Shown here piece by piece: positions 8,830-15,608 of a DNA stretch of 64,000 bases. The notes under the pieces are model-generated. The model was not told the origin of the DNA. It did not search any database and saw only the letters and a program-made list of their open reading frames with translations. The stretch covers positions 4,340,001 to 4,404,000 of the forward strand of contig NZ_JADWYI010000001.1 of NCBI RefSeq assembly GCF_016904885.1, written 5' to 3'. The translations under genes and the position numbers were made by a program. This DNA is from Archangium primigenium (lineage in GTDB: Bacteria > Myxococcota > Myxococcia > Myxococcales > Myxococcaceae). Within the stretch, counting starts at the first letter, position 1. Every line of letters begins with the position of its first letter.

Positions 8830-9519
8830 ATGGCAGCAAATCAAGTGGATGTGCGCGTTGGATTGTTGGAAGGACCGTGGGCGGCCTGGCAGGGCCTGGC
8901 CGATGGTCTCAAGGGTGAAGGCCTCAACGTCCTGTGGGTGACGCGCGATGTGCGCACGCTCCTGGACGGCATCGGCACGGATCCGCCGCAGGTGGCCATT
9001 CTCGACGTGGAGCCGTCGAGCGACGCGGGCATGGGGTGCTCGGGCATGGAGGGGCTCAACCTCCTGCGCGAGGCGCGCAAGCGCCGGCTGGAGGTGCGCA
9101 TGCTCGTGCTCTCCTCGGCCAACGCCCAGGACTTCATCTCGCAGTGCTTCGACGAGGGGGCGTCGGGTTATCTCTTCCGCCAGAGCCTCACGTCCAACGC
9201 GGTGAGCACCGCGGTCAATGCCCTGGTGCGCGGCGAGCGGCTCTTTCCGGTGCAGCTGTTGCGCAATGACTTCGAGCACCCACCGGTGCCGTCCGCCACG
9301 GCGAGCGTGTTGCTCACGCTCACCCAGCGCGAGCGCGAGGTGTTGGCGTACGTGGCGGGAGGCGCGGACAACCTGAAGATCGCCGCCCACCTGCAGATCG
9401 CCGAGCGCACCGTGAAGTCCCACGTGACCCAGCTCTACCGCAAGCTGGGCGCGGAGAACCGCACCCAGCTGGCGCTGCGCGCCTGCCACCTGGGTGTGCG
9501 GCCGCCGCCGGATCTGTAA
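8830..9519 (+). CDS. fruA: FruA-type developmental response regulator (NarL/LuxR class)
   Basis: The protein is 229 residues, the same length as Myxococcus xanthus FruA, and the candidate phospho-acceptor is Asp59 (VAILDVEP), the residue number mutated in FruA work. FruA is the transcription factor that, with MrpC, drives aggregation and sporulation after C-signalling. The receiver is atypical: the beta-1 acidic pair is reduced to a single Glu14 (GLLEGPW), and the usual beta-5 Lys is replaced (GYLFRQS). The C-terminal LuxR helix-turn-helix spans about 163-222 (LTQREREVLAYVAGG, AERTVKSHVTQLYRKLG). A strong terminator-like hairpin follows. Length, Asp59 and the degenerate receiver together make this call fairly secure. 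Confidence 0.86.
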   Translation: MAANQVDVRVGLLEGPWAAWQGLADGLKGEGLNVLWVTRDVRTLLDGIGTDPPQVAILDVEPSSDAGMGCSGMEGLNLLREARKRRLEVRMLVLSSANAQDFISQCFDEGASGYLFRQSLTSNAVSTAVNALVRGERLFPVQLLRNDFEHPPVPSATASVLLTLTQREREVLAYVAGGADNLKIAAHLQIAERTVKSHVTQLYRKLGAENRTQLALRACHLGVRPPPDL

Positions 9520-9541
9520 GGGCCGGGGCGCCCAGGGGTGC

Positions 9542-9578
9542 GCGGGGACGGCCGGGAGTCACCGGCGTCAGTCCCCGC
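9542..9578 (+). terminator. Nested hairpin after fruA
   Basis: Outer arms GCGGGGAC (9542-9549) and GTCCCCGC (9571-9578) enclose inner arms GCCGG (9551-9555) and CCGGC (9562-9566) around a 6-base loop. It starts 23 bp after the fruA stop. No U-run follows, which is usual in high-GC genomes. It would separate fruA from the next gene. Confidence 0.6.
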
Positions 9579-9663
9579 CCCCGTGGGACGTCAGAGCCCC
9601 CTGGCATAACCCGGGGTGAGACACCACTGTGTCGGCCCACGGGGCGCCAGGAGGAGGCGGGTG

Positions 9664-10422
9664 ATGAGCGGGGTGATGGGGCCGGGGTCGGAGGAGCGCG
9701 GCCTGACGGTCGGTGCGCGCCGGATTTGTATTGGCCGGGTGCCGGTGGATGCCGGGCGCCTGGAGGACACGCTGGGCCGCATCGCGCGGCTGGTGGACGC
9801 GCGGCAGGGCGGACGGGTGATGCTGCCCGACGTGGAGCACGTGGTCCGCGCCGAGCGGGACGTGGCCCTGCGCGAGGCGCTCGCCACCGCGGACCTGTGC
9901 CTGGCGGGAAGCCCCGCGCTGGTGCGGGCCGCGGAGCGACTGGGCTCGCCGCTGGCCGAGCCGCGCGCGGGCGCGGAGTGGTTGCCGCCGCTGGCCACCC
10001 TGGCGCGCGAGCGCGGGTGGCGCGTGGCGGTCGTGTCGGATCGTCCCCAGGTGGCCGAGCGCGCCGCGGGCGTGCTGCGCGACACCCATGGTCTGCTCGC
10101 GGTGGGCGTGACGGCGGCGCATCTGCCCCCCGAGGGCCGGGGCGCCGCGGTGGAGCGGGTGATCGAGCGCATCGCCCTGACGCGGCCGGATCTCGTCTGG
10201 GTGTGCCTGGCCACGCCCACCCAGGAGCTGTTCTGCCTGCAGGCCGCGCTGCGGTTGCCGGGCGCGGTGCTCGTGGGGGCCGGCGGCGCGCTGGAGGCGC
10301 TCGTGGAGGGCCTTCCGGGCAACCGTCGCCGCGCGCCGCTGTGGGCGCCCCTGCGGTGGTTGCGCCAGCGGTGGGCCTTCCTGCGTGTCCTGGCGAGCAC
10401 GACCCCCCTCCCCGCGCGCTGA
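9664..10422 (+). CDS. Degenerate WecG/TagA/CpsF-family glycosyltransferase-like protein
   Basis: The protein is 252 residues from the ATG at 9664, which follows an AGGAGG ribosome site. The fold signature is visible: PDVEHVVRAERD near residue 55, the region GWRVAVVSDRPQVAERAAGVL, PDLVWVCLATPTQELF (family consensus: PDLLLVGLGAPKQE), and GNRRRAPLWAPLRWLRQRW at the C-terminus (consensus: RAP.W....EW..R). WecG/TagA enzymes transfer N-acetylmannosamine-type sugars to lipid carriers. The usual Asp-Gly motif, whose Asp is proposed as catalytic, reads Ala81-Gly82, and the glycine-rich GAPKQE loop is altered. It may be inactive or have a changed reaction. It sits between fruA and a pseudo-receiver gene. 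Confidence 0.7.
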   Translation: MSGVMGPGSEERGLTVGARRICIGRVPVDAGRLEDTLGRIARLVDARQGGRVMLPDVEHVVRAERDVALREALATADLCLAGSPALVRAAERLGSPLAEPRAGAEWLPPLATLARERGWRVAVVSDRPQVAERAAGVLRDTHGLLAVGVTAAHLPPEGRGAAVERVIERIALTRPDLVWVCLATPTQELFCLQAALRLPGAVLVGAGGALEALVEGLPGNRRRAPLWAPLRWLRQRWAFLRVLASTTPLPAR

Positions 10423-10468
10423 GGTCATCGCCCGTCGGTGAACGCAGCGCCGTGACGCGCCCCGGCAC

Positions 10469-10486
10469 GTGTCTCGGGCGCGACAC
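10469..10486 (+). promoter_or_regulatory. MrpC-type palindrome (GTGTC, 8 bases, GACAC)
   Basis: The sequence is GTGTC at 10469-10473, eight bases, then GACAC at 10482-10486; the arms extend by one more pair (C...G). This is an exact match to the consensus reported for the Myxococcus developmental regulator MrpC. It lies about 145-160 bp before the start of the downstream pseudo-receiver gene, in non-coding DNA. With ten fixed bases, about 0.06 exact matches are expected by chance in 64 kb of equal base composition. Confidence 0.65.
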
Positions 10487-10547
10487 GGCCCCCCGCGGCG
10501 CCACGCGCGCACATTCTTTCCAGGCTGCACGGGCTGGTAGGGATATT

Positions 10548-10569
10548 CCGGGATGCTTAGTCATCCCGG
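10548..10569 (+). promoter_or_regulatory. Inverted repeat in the leader of the pseudo-receiver gene
   Basis: Perfect 8-bp arms CCGGGATG (10548-10555) and CATCCCGG (10562-10569) flank a 6-base centre, 62 bp before the predicted ATG. It could be an operator or an RNA hairpin in the 5' leader. No gene is present in the surrounding 208-bp gap. Confidence 0.45.
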
Positions 10570-10630
10570 GTCCGCTGGCCGAGGCCGTGCCGCCCAGCGG
10601 GAGATGGGTCTTCACGACGGGGGGGAGTAC

Positions 10631-11131
10631 ATGAGCGCCAACGCGGTATGGGCCCAGCAGCAGGCACAACAGCAATCGCCCGGGCAGGGGGGGCAGCGGG
10701 TGTTCTGGGGAGAGCCCCGCCGGCAACTCATGGTGTACCCGGGCCAGGTGCTGCTGCTCGAGAGCCTCAAGGCGCGCGGTCAGGCCGTGCGCGACATGCT
10801 CGTGCGCGAGCGCTTCGGGTGTGGGGTGGTGCAGGATGGCCGGGAGGTGGCGCCCTTGTTCGAGCGGCTGCTGCTCGGCCAGTACCGGATGCCGGAGCTC
10901 ATCATCTGCAACGCACGCATGCTCGACGACGCGGGCATGACGGCGCTGGTGCGGCTGAGCACGCGCCTGCCCCAGCTGCCCGTCATCATCTTCAGCGTCT
11001 TCAGCAATCCGCGGCTGCGCGCGCGCATGGCGCGGCTGCGGGGCGCGTGTGTGTTCGATCAGCACTTCGGCCTGGCGGACCTGCGCGATGCGTGTCTGGC
11101 CTTGAGCACCTTCTGCCGCAAGAGCCTGTAG
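10631..11131 (+). CDS. Pseudo-receiver domain protein
   Basis: This is a 166-residue protein from the ATG at 10631, preceded by GGGGGAG. After a Gln-rich N-terminal segment (about residues 8-22) comes a CheY-like fold (about 36-160). It has beta-1 LLLESL, beta-3 PELIICNARMLDDAGMTAL, beta-4 LPVIIFSVFSN, beta-5 ACVFDQHFG and a final helix. The phospho-acceptor Asp is replaced by Asn94, the beta-1 acidic pair is reduced to Glu44, and the beta-5 Lys is missing. Classical phosphorylation is therefore unlikely, and it has no output domain. It lies two genes from fruA and carries an upstream MrpC-type box, which suggests a developmental role. No named homologue is recognised. Confidence 0.7.
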   Translation: MSANAVWAQQQAQQQSPGQGGQRVFWGEPRRQLMVYPGQVLLLESLKARGQAVRDMLVRERFGCGVVQDGREVAPLFERLLLGQYRMPELIICNARMLDDAGMTALVRLSTRLPQLPVIIFSVFSNPRLRARMARLRGACVFDQHFGLADLRDACLALSTFCRKSL

Positions 11132-11137
11132 GCGCGC

Positions 11138-12187
11138 TCAGGGGCGGGGCACGAGCCGCACGGCGGGCGCCTTGAAGCTGGCGGTGACGGGCCGCCCCTC
11201 GGCGAGGCCCAGCTCCTCGCAGGACAGCCGGGTCACCCGGGCCACCAGGGGAAAGCCCGCGTCGAGCGCCACGCGCACCAGCGCGCCCTCGGGGGACAGG
11301 GACACCACGGTGCAGGCCAGGCGGTTGCGTGCGGAGGAAGCGCCACGCGGCTCGGACCCGGCCTCGGGCGCGCCCAGGGTGACGTCCTCGGCGCGCAGGC
11401 ACACGAAGACCTGATCGCCCCCGGGCGCGAGCTCCACGGCGTGCAGCGTCCGGGGGCCCGTCTCCACCGCGACGAGCCCGTGCTCGCGCCGCACCACCCG
11501 GCCGGGCAGCACCGTCTCGATGCCCGTCATGCGCGCCACCGCGAGCTCGGCGGGGTGGTTGAACACGTCGGCCACGGGCCCCACCTGGCACACCCGGCCC
11601 CCTTCCATGGCCACCAGCGTGTCGCCGAGCGCCAGGGCCTCCAGGCGATCATGCGTCACCACCACGGTGGGCACGCCCAGCTCGCGCAGCAGCCGCCGCA
11701 GCTCCCCCCGGAGGTGCTCGCGCGAGGGGGCGTCCAGCGCGGACAGGGGCTCGTCGAGCAGCAGCAGCCGGGGTCGGATGGCGAGCGCCCGCGCCAGGGC
11801 CACGCGCTGTTGCTGGCCCCCGGACAGCTCCCGGGGCAGGCGCCGCTCCAGGCCGTGCAGGCCCAGCAGCGTGAGCAAGGACTGGACGCGCTCGCGCCGC
11901 TCGGCCTCGGGCAGGCCCTCCAGGCCGTAGCGCACGTTGGCCTCGGCGGTGAGGTGGGGAAAGAGGGCGTAGTCCTGGAAGAGCAGGCCCACCCGTCGCG
12001 CCTGCGGGGGCAGCAGGACGCGGACGCGGGTGTCGCACCAGGGCTCGCCGTGGAAGTGGATGTGGCCCGTGTCCGGCCGCTCCAGGCCCGCCAGGCACCG
12101 CAGCACCGTGCTCTTCCCCGCGCCCGAGGGCCCGAAGAGCACCAGCACGCGGCCGGGCGCGGCCTCCCACTCCAGGGCCGCCCGCAC
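11138..12187 (-). CDS. modC: Molybdate ABC transporter ATP-binding protein ModC
   Basis: This is the ATPase of the molybdate importer. From the GTG at 12187 it has Walker A GPSGAGKST (residues 19-27), the signature LSGGQQQR, Walker B LLLLDEP, the H-loop VVVTHD, and a C-terminal MOP/TOBE region that binds oxyanion. The start is unclear. Sequence resembling the conserved first beta-strand (LEKRF) continues about 10 codons upstream of this GTG and overlaps the end of modB, but that stretch has no ATG, GTG or TTG in frame, only a CTG at 12217. The gene is last in the operon and converges on the pseudo-receiver gene 6 bp away. Confidence 0.9.
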   Translation of the reverse strand: MRAALEWEAAPGRVLVLFGPSGAGKSTVLRCLAGLERPDTGHIHFHGEPWCDTRVRVLLPPQARRVGLLFQDYALFPHLTAEANVRYGLEGLPEAERRERVQSLLTLLGLHGLERRLPRELSGGQQQRVALARALAIRPRLLLLDEPLSALDAPSREHLRGELRRLLRELGVPTVVVTHDRLEALALGDTLVAMEGGRVCQVGPVADVFNHPAELAVARMTGIETVLPGRVVRREHGLVAVETGPRTLHAVELAPGGDQVFVCLRAEDVTLGAPEAGSEPRGASSARNRLACTVVSLSPEGALVRVALDAGFPLVARVTRLSCEELGLAEGRPVTASFKAPAVRLVPRP

Positions 12188-12222
12188 GGTGGGGCCGCCG
12201 CGAAAGCGCTTCTCCAGCGCGA

Positions 12223-12912
12223 CTACGAGCGCACGCCCCAGGGGGCACCTCCCGCCCGCCGCGCGCCGTAGGTGAGCACCAGCACCGTGAAGGACACCCC
12301 CAAGAGCACCAGCGAGGTGCGGCCCGCCGCGGCGTAGTCCAGCGCCTGCACCGCGTCGTAGATGGCGATGGAGGCCGTGCGCGTGCGGCCCTCCAGGTTG
12401 CCGCCCACCATGAGCACCACGCCGAACTCGCCCAGGGTATGGGCGAAGGTGAGCACCATGCCGGAGAGGATGCCCGGAAAGGCCAGCGGCAGCACCACCC
12501 GCAGGAAGGTGCGCGGGCGCGACACGCCCAGGCACCACGAGGCCTCCAAGAGCCGCCGGTCCACCCCCGCGAGCGCCACCGTGAAGGGCTGTACGGCGAA
12601 GGGCAGGCTGTAGAGGACCGAGCCGAGCAGGAGCCCCGCGAAGCTGAAGGGCAGCGAGTGGCCCACGAGCGCCTCGAAGGCGGGCCCCAAGACGCCCCGG
12701 GGGCCCATGGCCACGAGCAGGTAGAAGCCGAGCACGGTGGGCGGCAGCACCAGGGGCAGCGCCACCAGCGCCTCCACCAGGAACTTGAAGCGCCAGCGCG
12801 TCTGGGCGAGCCACGCCGCCAGGGGCAGGCCCAGCACGAGCAAGAGGAGCGTCGTCCAGGCCGCCAGCCTCAGGCTCAACCCCAACGCGGCGGTGTCCAC
12901 GCGAGTCCTCAC
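12223..12912 (-). CDS. modB: Molybdate ABC transporter permease ModB
   Basis: This 229-residue inner-membrane permease starts at a GTG that overlaps the modA stop by 4 bp (GTGA). It has five or six hydrophobic helices and the family EAA-type loop EASWCLGVSRPRTFLRVVLPLAFPG, which docks onto ModC. The segments LPLVLPPTVLGFYLL and TLGEFGVVLMVGGN are hallmark ModB sequences. Length and gene order (modA, modB, modC) are canonical. It forms the pore for molybdate delivered by ModA. Confidence 0.93.
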   Translation of the reverse strand: MRTRVDTAALGLSLRLAAWTTLLLLVLGLPLAAWLAQTRWRFKFLVEALVALPLVLPPTVLGFYLLVAMGPRGVLGPAFEALVGHSLPFSFAGLLLGSVLYSLPFAVQPFTVALAGVDRRLLEASWCLGVSRPRTFLRVVLPLAFPGILSGMVLTFAHTLGEFGVVLMVGGNLEGRTRTASIAIYDAVQALDYAAAGRTSLVLLGVSFTVLVLTYGARRAGGAPWGVRS

Positions 12913-13715
12913 TCCCCGGGCAGGAAGAAGCCGTAGCGGCGCAACAGGGCCTTGCCCTCGGCCCCGAGCAGCGTGTCACGGAATCGCCGCGCCAGGGCGG
13001 GATCCTTCGCCGTCTTGAGCAGCGCGCCGCCCTGCTCCATCCGGGGGTAGGCCCCCAGGGGCACCTCCACGTAGTGGCCCGCCTTCTTCATGGCCGGCGC
13101 GAGCGCCAGCGCCAGCGCGATGAGCCCCGCGTCCGCGTTGCCGCTCTGCACGAACTGGGCGGTCTGCGCGATGTTCTCGCCGAGCACCAGGCGCTCCTGG
13201 AGCTCGGGCAAGAGGCCCTGGCTCTCGAGCGCGGCCTGGGCGGCGCGGCCGTAGGGGGCGTGCTGGGGGTTGGCGATGGCGATGCGCCGCGCGGCCGGGC
13301 TCCGCAGGGCCTCGAGCCCCTGGGTGTCCACCGGCAGCGGCGAGCCCTCGGGCACCCACACCACCAGCCGGCCCACGCCGTAGAGGAACACGTCGCCCTC
13401 CACGAGCCCTTGTTGGACGAGCTCGCGCGGGTACGTCACGTCCGCGGACAGGAAGACATCGAAGGGCGCGCCCTGGGACAGCTGCGCCAGGAAGTTGCCC
13501 GAGGAGCCATAGGTGACCCGCACGTCGGCGCCGGGGTTCTTCGCCCGGAAGTCCTGGAGCAGCTCGTCCAGCGCGAACTTGAGGTCCGACGCCGCGGCGA
13601 TGGTCAACGGGGGCCGCGCCTCGGCGGGGGGCGTCCCGCGCAGGCCCGTCACGACGCCCGCGCCCACGACGAGCAGCGCGCCCACGAGCACCGCGCCCTT
13701 CACGATGGGATTCAT
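12909..13715 (-). CDS. modA: Molybdate-binding periplasmic protein ModA
   Basis: This 268-residue solute-binding protein starts with an N-terminal signal or anchor (MNPIVKGAVLVGALLVVGAGVV). The mature part opens with LTIAAASDLKFALDELLQDF and YGSSGNFLAQLSQGAPFDVFLSAD, the ModA motifs that place serines around the oxyanion. Further family marks are NPQHAPYGRAAQAAL and VQSGNADAGLIAL. It captures molybdate or tungstate in the periplasm for ModBC. Its ATG overlaps the stop of the upstream regulator gene by 4 bp, so the regulator and transporter are made together. Confidence 0.93.
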   Translation of the reverse strand: MNPIVKGAVLVGALLVVGAGVVTGLRGTPPAEARPPLTIAAASDLKFALDELLQDFRAKNPGADVRVTYGSSGNFLAQLSQGAPFDVFLSADVTYPRELVQQGLVEGDVFLYGVGRLVVWVPEGSPLPVDTQGLEALRSPAARRIAIANPQHAPYGRAAQAALESQGLLPELQERLVLGENIAQTAQFVQSGNADAGLIALALALAPAMKKAGHYVEVPLGAYPRMEQGGALLKTAKDPALARRFRDTLLGAEGKALLRRYGFFLPGE

Positions 13716-14644
13716 GGAGATGACTTCCTCTGGGTGGATGCCGAGGAGGCCCCGGCGGCGCGCGCCGCGAGGAGCTGGAGGTGGCCGGTGTCGCCCGGCT
13801 CATAGCCGGGGATGCCCCGGAGCGAGCGCCGGTAGGCGGCGCCCTGCGCGGTTTCACACAACCCCACCACGGTGGGCTCGCCGAGCCGCTCCGTGGGGAT
13901 GACGAGTCCGTAGTCCTCGTGGCCGAGCGCGCGGAAGGACAGGCCGAGCCGCGAGGCCCAGGCGCGCGAGGCCAGGCCCACGTCCGCCTCGCCCCGGGCC
14001 ACCGCGCACGCCACGTCCCGGTGCGACGCCAGCAGGGTCGCGCGGCGGTGCACGGCCTCGGGCTCCAACCCCACGCCCCGCAGGGCCTCGTCCAGGTGGT
14101 GGCGCACGCCCGCGGTGGGGGGACGGCTCGCCAGGCGCGCCCGGGGCAGCCGCTCGAGCACCGGCGGCGCGCGGCCCGGAGGCGCGACGAGCCCCACCTC
14201 GCGGTGCACGAGGTGCAGCCGCGTCAGGCGCCGGTGCTGGGCGGGCAGCGTCCCGTGCCACCCGGCGGCGAGCACCTGTCCCGACTCCACCAGCGCCAGG
14301 GCCCGCGTGCGATCCGCGAGCACGAAGCCGACGAGCGGGTGGCCCTGGGCCGAGCACTCGGACAGGAGCGCCTCCACGGCGAGATCGCCATTCGCGGCGA
14401 GCAGCGGGGCGGGCGGAGCCGACTCGGGGGCAGGCGCGGGGGAGGACGCGGACGCGGCGCCCGGGGCGCGCTCGGCCCAGCGCAGCACCTCGTCTCGGGG
14501 AAAGAGCCACTTGCCCCCGGCCCGGCGCGCCGGCAGGCCCCGTTTGAGCAGCCGGTAGACGTGCTTGGGATGCACGCGCAGCAGCGCCGCCACCTCGTGG
14601 GTGGTGAGCAGGGCCTCGGTCGAAGCGGGGGATGCCATGGTCAC
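13712..14644 (-). CDS. HTH-PBP fusion regulator of the molybdate operon
   Basis: The protein is 310 residues. The N-terminus (about 12-60) is an excisionase/MerR-like helix-turn-helix of the DNA-binding-of-phage type (TTHEVAALLRVHPKHVYRLLKRG and GGKWLFPRDEVLRW). After an Ala/Pro-rich linker, residues about 85-300 form a periplasmic-binding-protein-like domain without a signal peptide, with family segments ADVGLASRAWASRLGLSF and EDYGLVIPTERL. This architecture is known in cytoplasmic molybdate-sensing regulators. Being first in the operon and coupled to modA, it probably senses molybdate or its cofactor and controls the mod genes. A second ATG lies two codons in. Confidence 0.8.
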   Translation of the reverse strand: MTMASPASTEALLTTHEVAALLRVHPKHVYRLLKRGLPARRAGGKWLFPRDEVLRWAERAPGAASASSPAPAPESAPPAPLLAANGDLAVEALLSECSAQGHPLVGFVLADRTRALALVESGQVLAAGWHGTLPAQHRRLTRLHLVHREVGLVAPPGRAPPVLERLPRARLASRPPTAGVRHHLDEALRGVGLEPEAVHRRATLLASHRDVACAVARGEADVGLASRAWASRLGLSFRALGHEDYGLVIPTERLGEPTVVGLCETAQGAAYRRSLRGIPGYEPGDTGHLQLLAARAAGASSASTQRKSSP

Positions 14645-14726
14645 CGCTTTCTACAATTTTCAACCAAAGGGAACAATCGGGATGGCAGAGTGCCGCGCTC
14701 CACCCCCTGTCCCCTGGAGCCCGCCC
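14645..14726. promoter_or_regulatory. Divergent promoter region, molybdate operon / propeller lipoprotein
   Basis: This is 82 bp between divergent genes. It has an AT-rich core at 14651-14679 containing two direct ACAAT elements, about 20 bp apart, around TTTTCAACCAAAGGG. This is the likely site of opposing promoters and of binding by the HTH-PBP regulator. No classical E. coli ModE palindrome is present. Confidence 0.45.
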
Positions 14727-15608
14727 ATGCGTGCCATCGCGCTCGCGCTCGCGCTCGCGCTCGTCGTCTGCGCTTGTGAGAACCCCATCCCCCCGGAGGG
14801 CGCCGCCATCGAGCGGGGTCCCAAGGCCATCGCCCTGGACGCCGACGCCAACGGCCTGCGCTGGGACGCCGCCTCGAAGACGCTCTACCTCGCGGATGAC
14901 CAGAACAACCGCGTCCTGCGCTGGACCGACGCGGAGGGCGTGTCGCTCGTGGCGAACCTGCCGCCGGCGCCCCCGGATGGCGCGGGCCTGGGCGACCTCG
15001 TGCGCCTGCCGGACGGCACCCTCGTCGTGGTGCGCTTTGGCGGGGGCAAGGCGGGCGACGTCGTCTTCGTGCGGCCCGATGGCACCTCGGGCATCGTGCC
15101 GGGGCTCGATCCGGAGCGTCGGCGCATCGGCCTGACGCTCGCCCAGGACGGGCAGCTCTACGTCGCCTCTTTCGTGCGCCGCAACAACGTGAACGTGGGC
15201 TCGGTGGCGCGGCTCACCCTGGAGGGCACCGAGCAGGAGGTCATCGGCGCGCTGCAGAAGCCCGTGGGGGTGCTCGCCGTGGGCGATGCGCTCTTCGTGA
15301 GCGACCAGCTCGCCGGCAAGGTGTACCGAGCCCCGCTGGCCTCGCCCCAGGACTACACCACCTACGCGACGCTGCCCAACCCGGACCTGCTCGCGCTGGG
15401 CCCCGACGGCGCGCTGCTCACCGGCAGCCGCCACGGCCAGGTGTTCCGCATCAACCCCTCGGGGGACATCCGCGTGCTGGCCTCGGGCTTCCAGCAGCCG
15501 CGCGGTCTGGCGTTCGACGCGGACAACCGGCGGCTGTTCCTCGCGGACCACGACGGCGACACGTCCAACGGCACCACGCACTTCCTCCAGATCGTCCCCG
15601 TCGAATGA
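14727..15608 (+). CDS. NHL/SMP-30-like beta-propeller lipoprotein
   Basis: The protein is 293 residues from the ATG at 14727, preceded by GGAG at an 8-base gap. The signal peptide (MRAIALALALALVVCACENP) ends in a lipobox-like VCAC; the hydrophobic core is coded by four GCGCTC hexamers. The mature part has repeated propeller blades such as GLRWDAASKTLYLADDQNNRVL, DLVRLPDGTLVVV, QLYVAS, VGDALFVSDQLAGKVY and GLAFDADNRRLFLADH. Such proteins often bind sugars or lactones or act as scaffolds, but the ligand here is unknown. It overlaps the downstream porin gene by 4 bp, so the two probably work at the outer membrane together. Confidence 0.7.
   Translation: MRAIALALALALVVCACENPIPPEGAAIERGPKAIALDADANGLRWDAASKTLYLADDQNNRVLRWTDAEGVSLVANLPPAPPDGAGLGDLVRLPDGTLVVVRFGGGKAGDVVFVRPDGTSGIVPGLDPERRRIGLTLAQDGQLYVASFVRRNNVNVGSVARLTLEGTEQEVIGALQKPVGVLAVGDALFVSDQLAGKVYRAPLASPQDYTTYATLPNPDLLALGPDGALLTGSRHGQVFRINPSGDIRVLASGFQQPRGLAFDADNRRLFLADHDGDTSNGTTHFLQIVPVE

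Noticed and set aside
11649-12248. A separate leftward protein overlapping modC and modB
   Set aside because: This is an alternative frame of the modC coding DNA with a Pro/Ala/Arg-rich translation and no motif.
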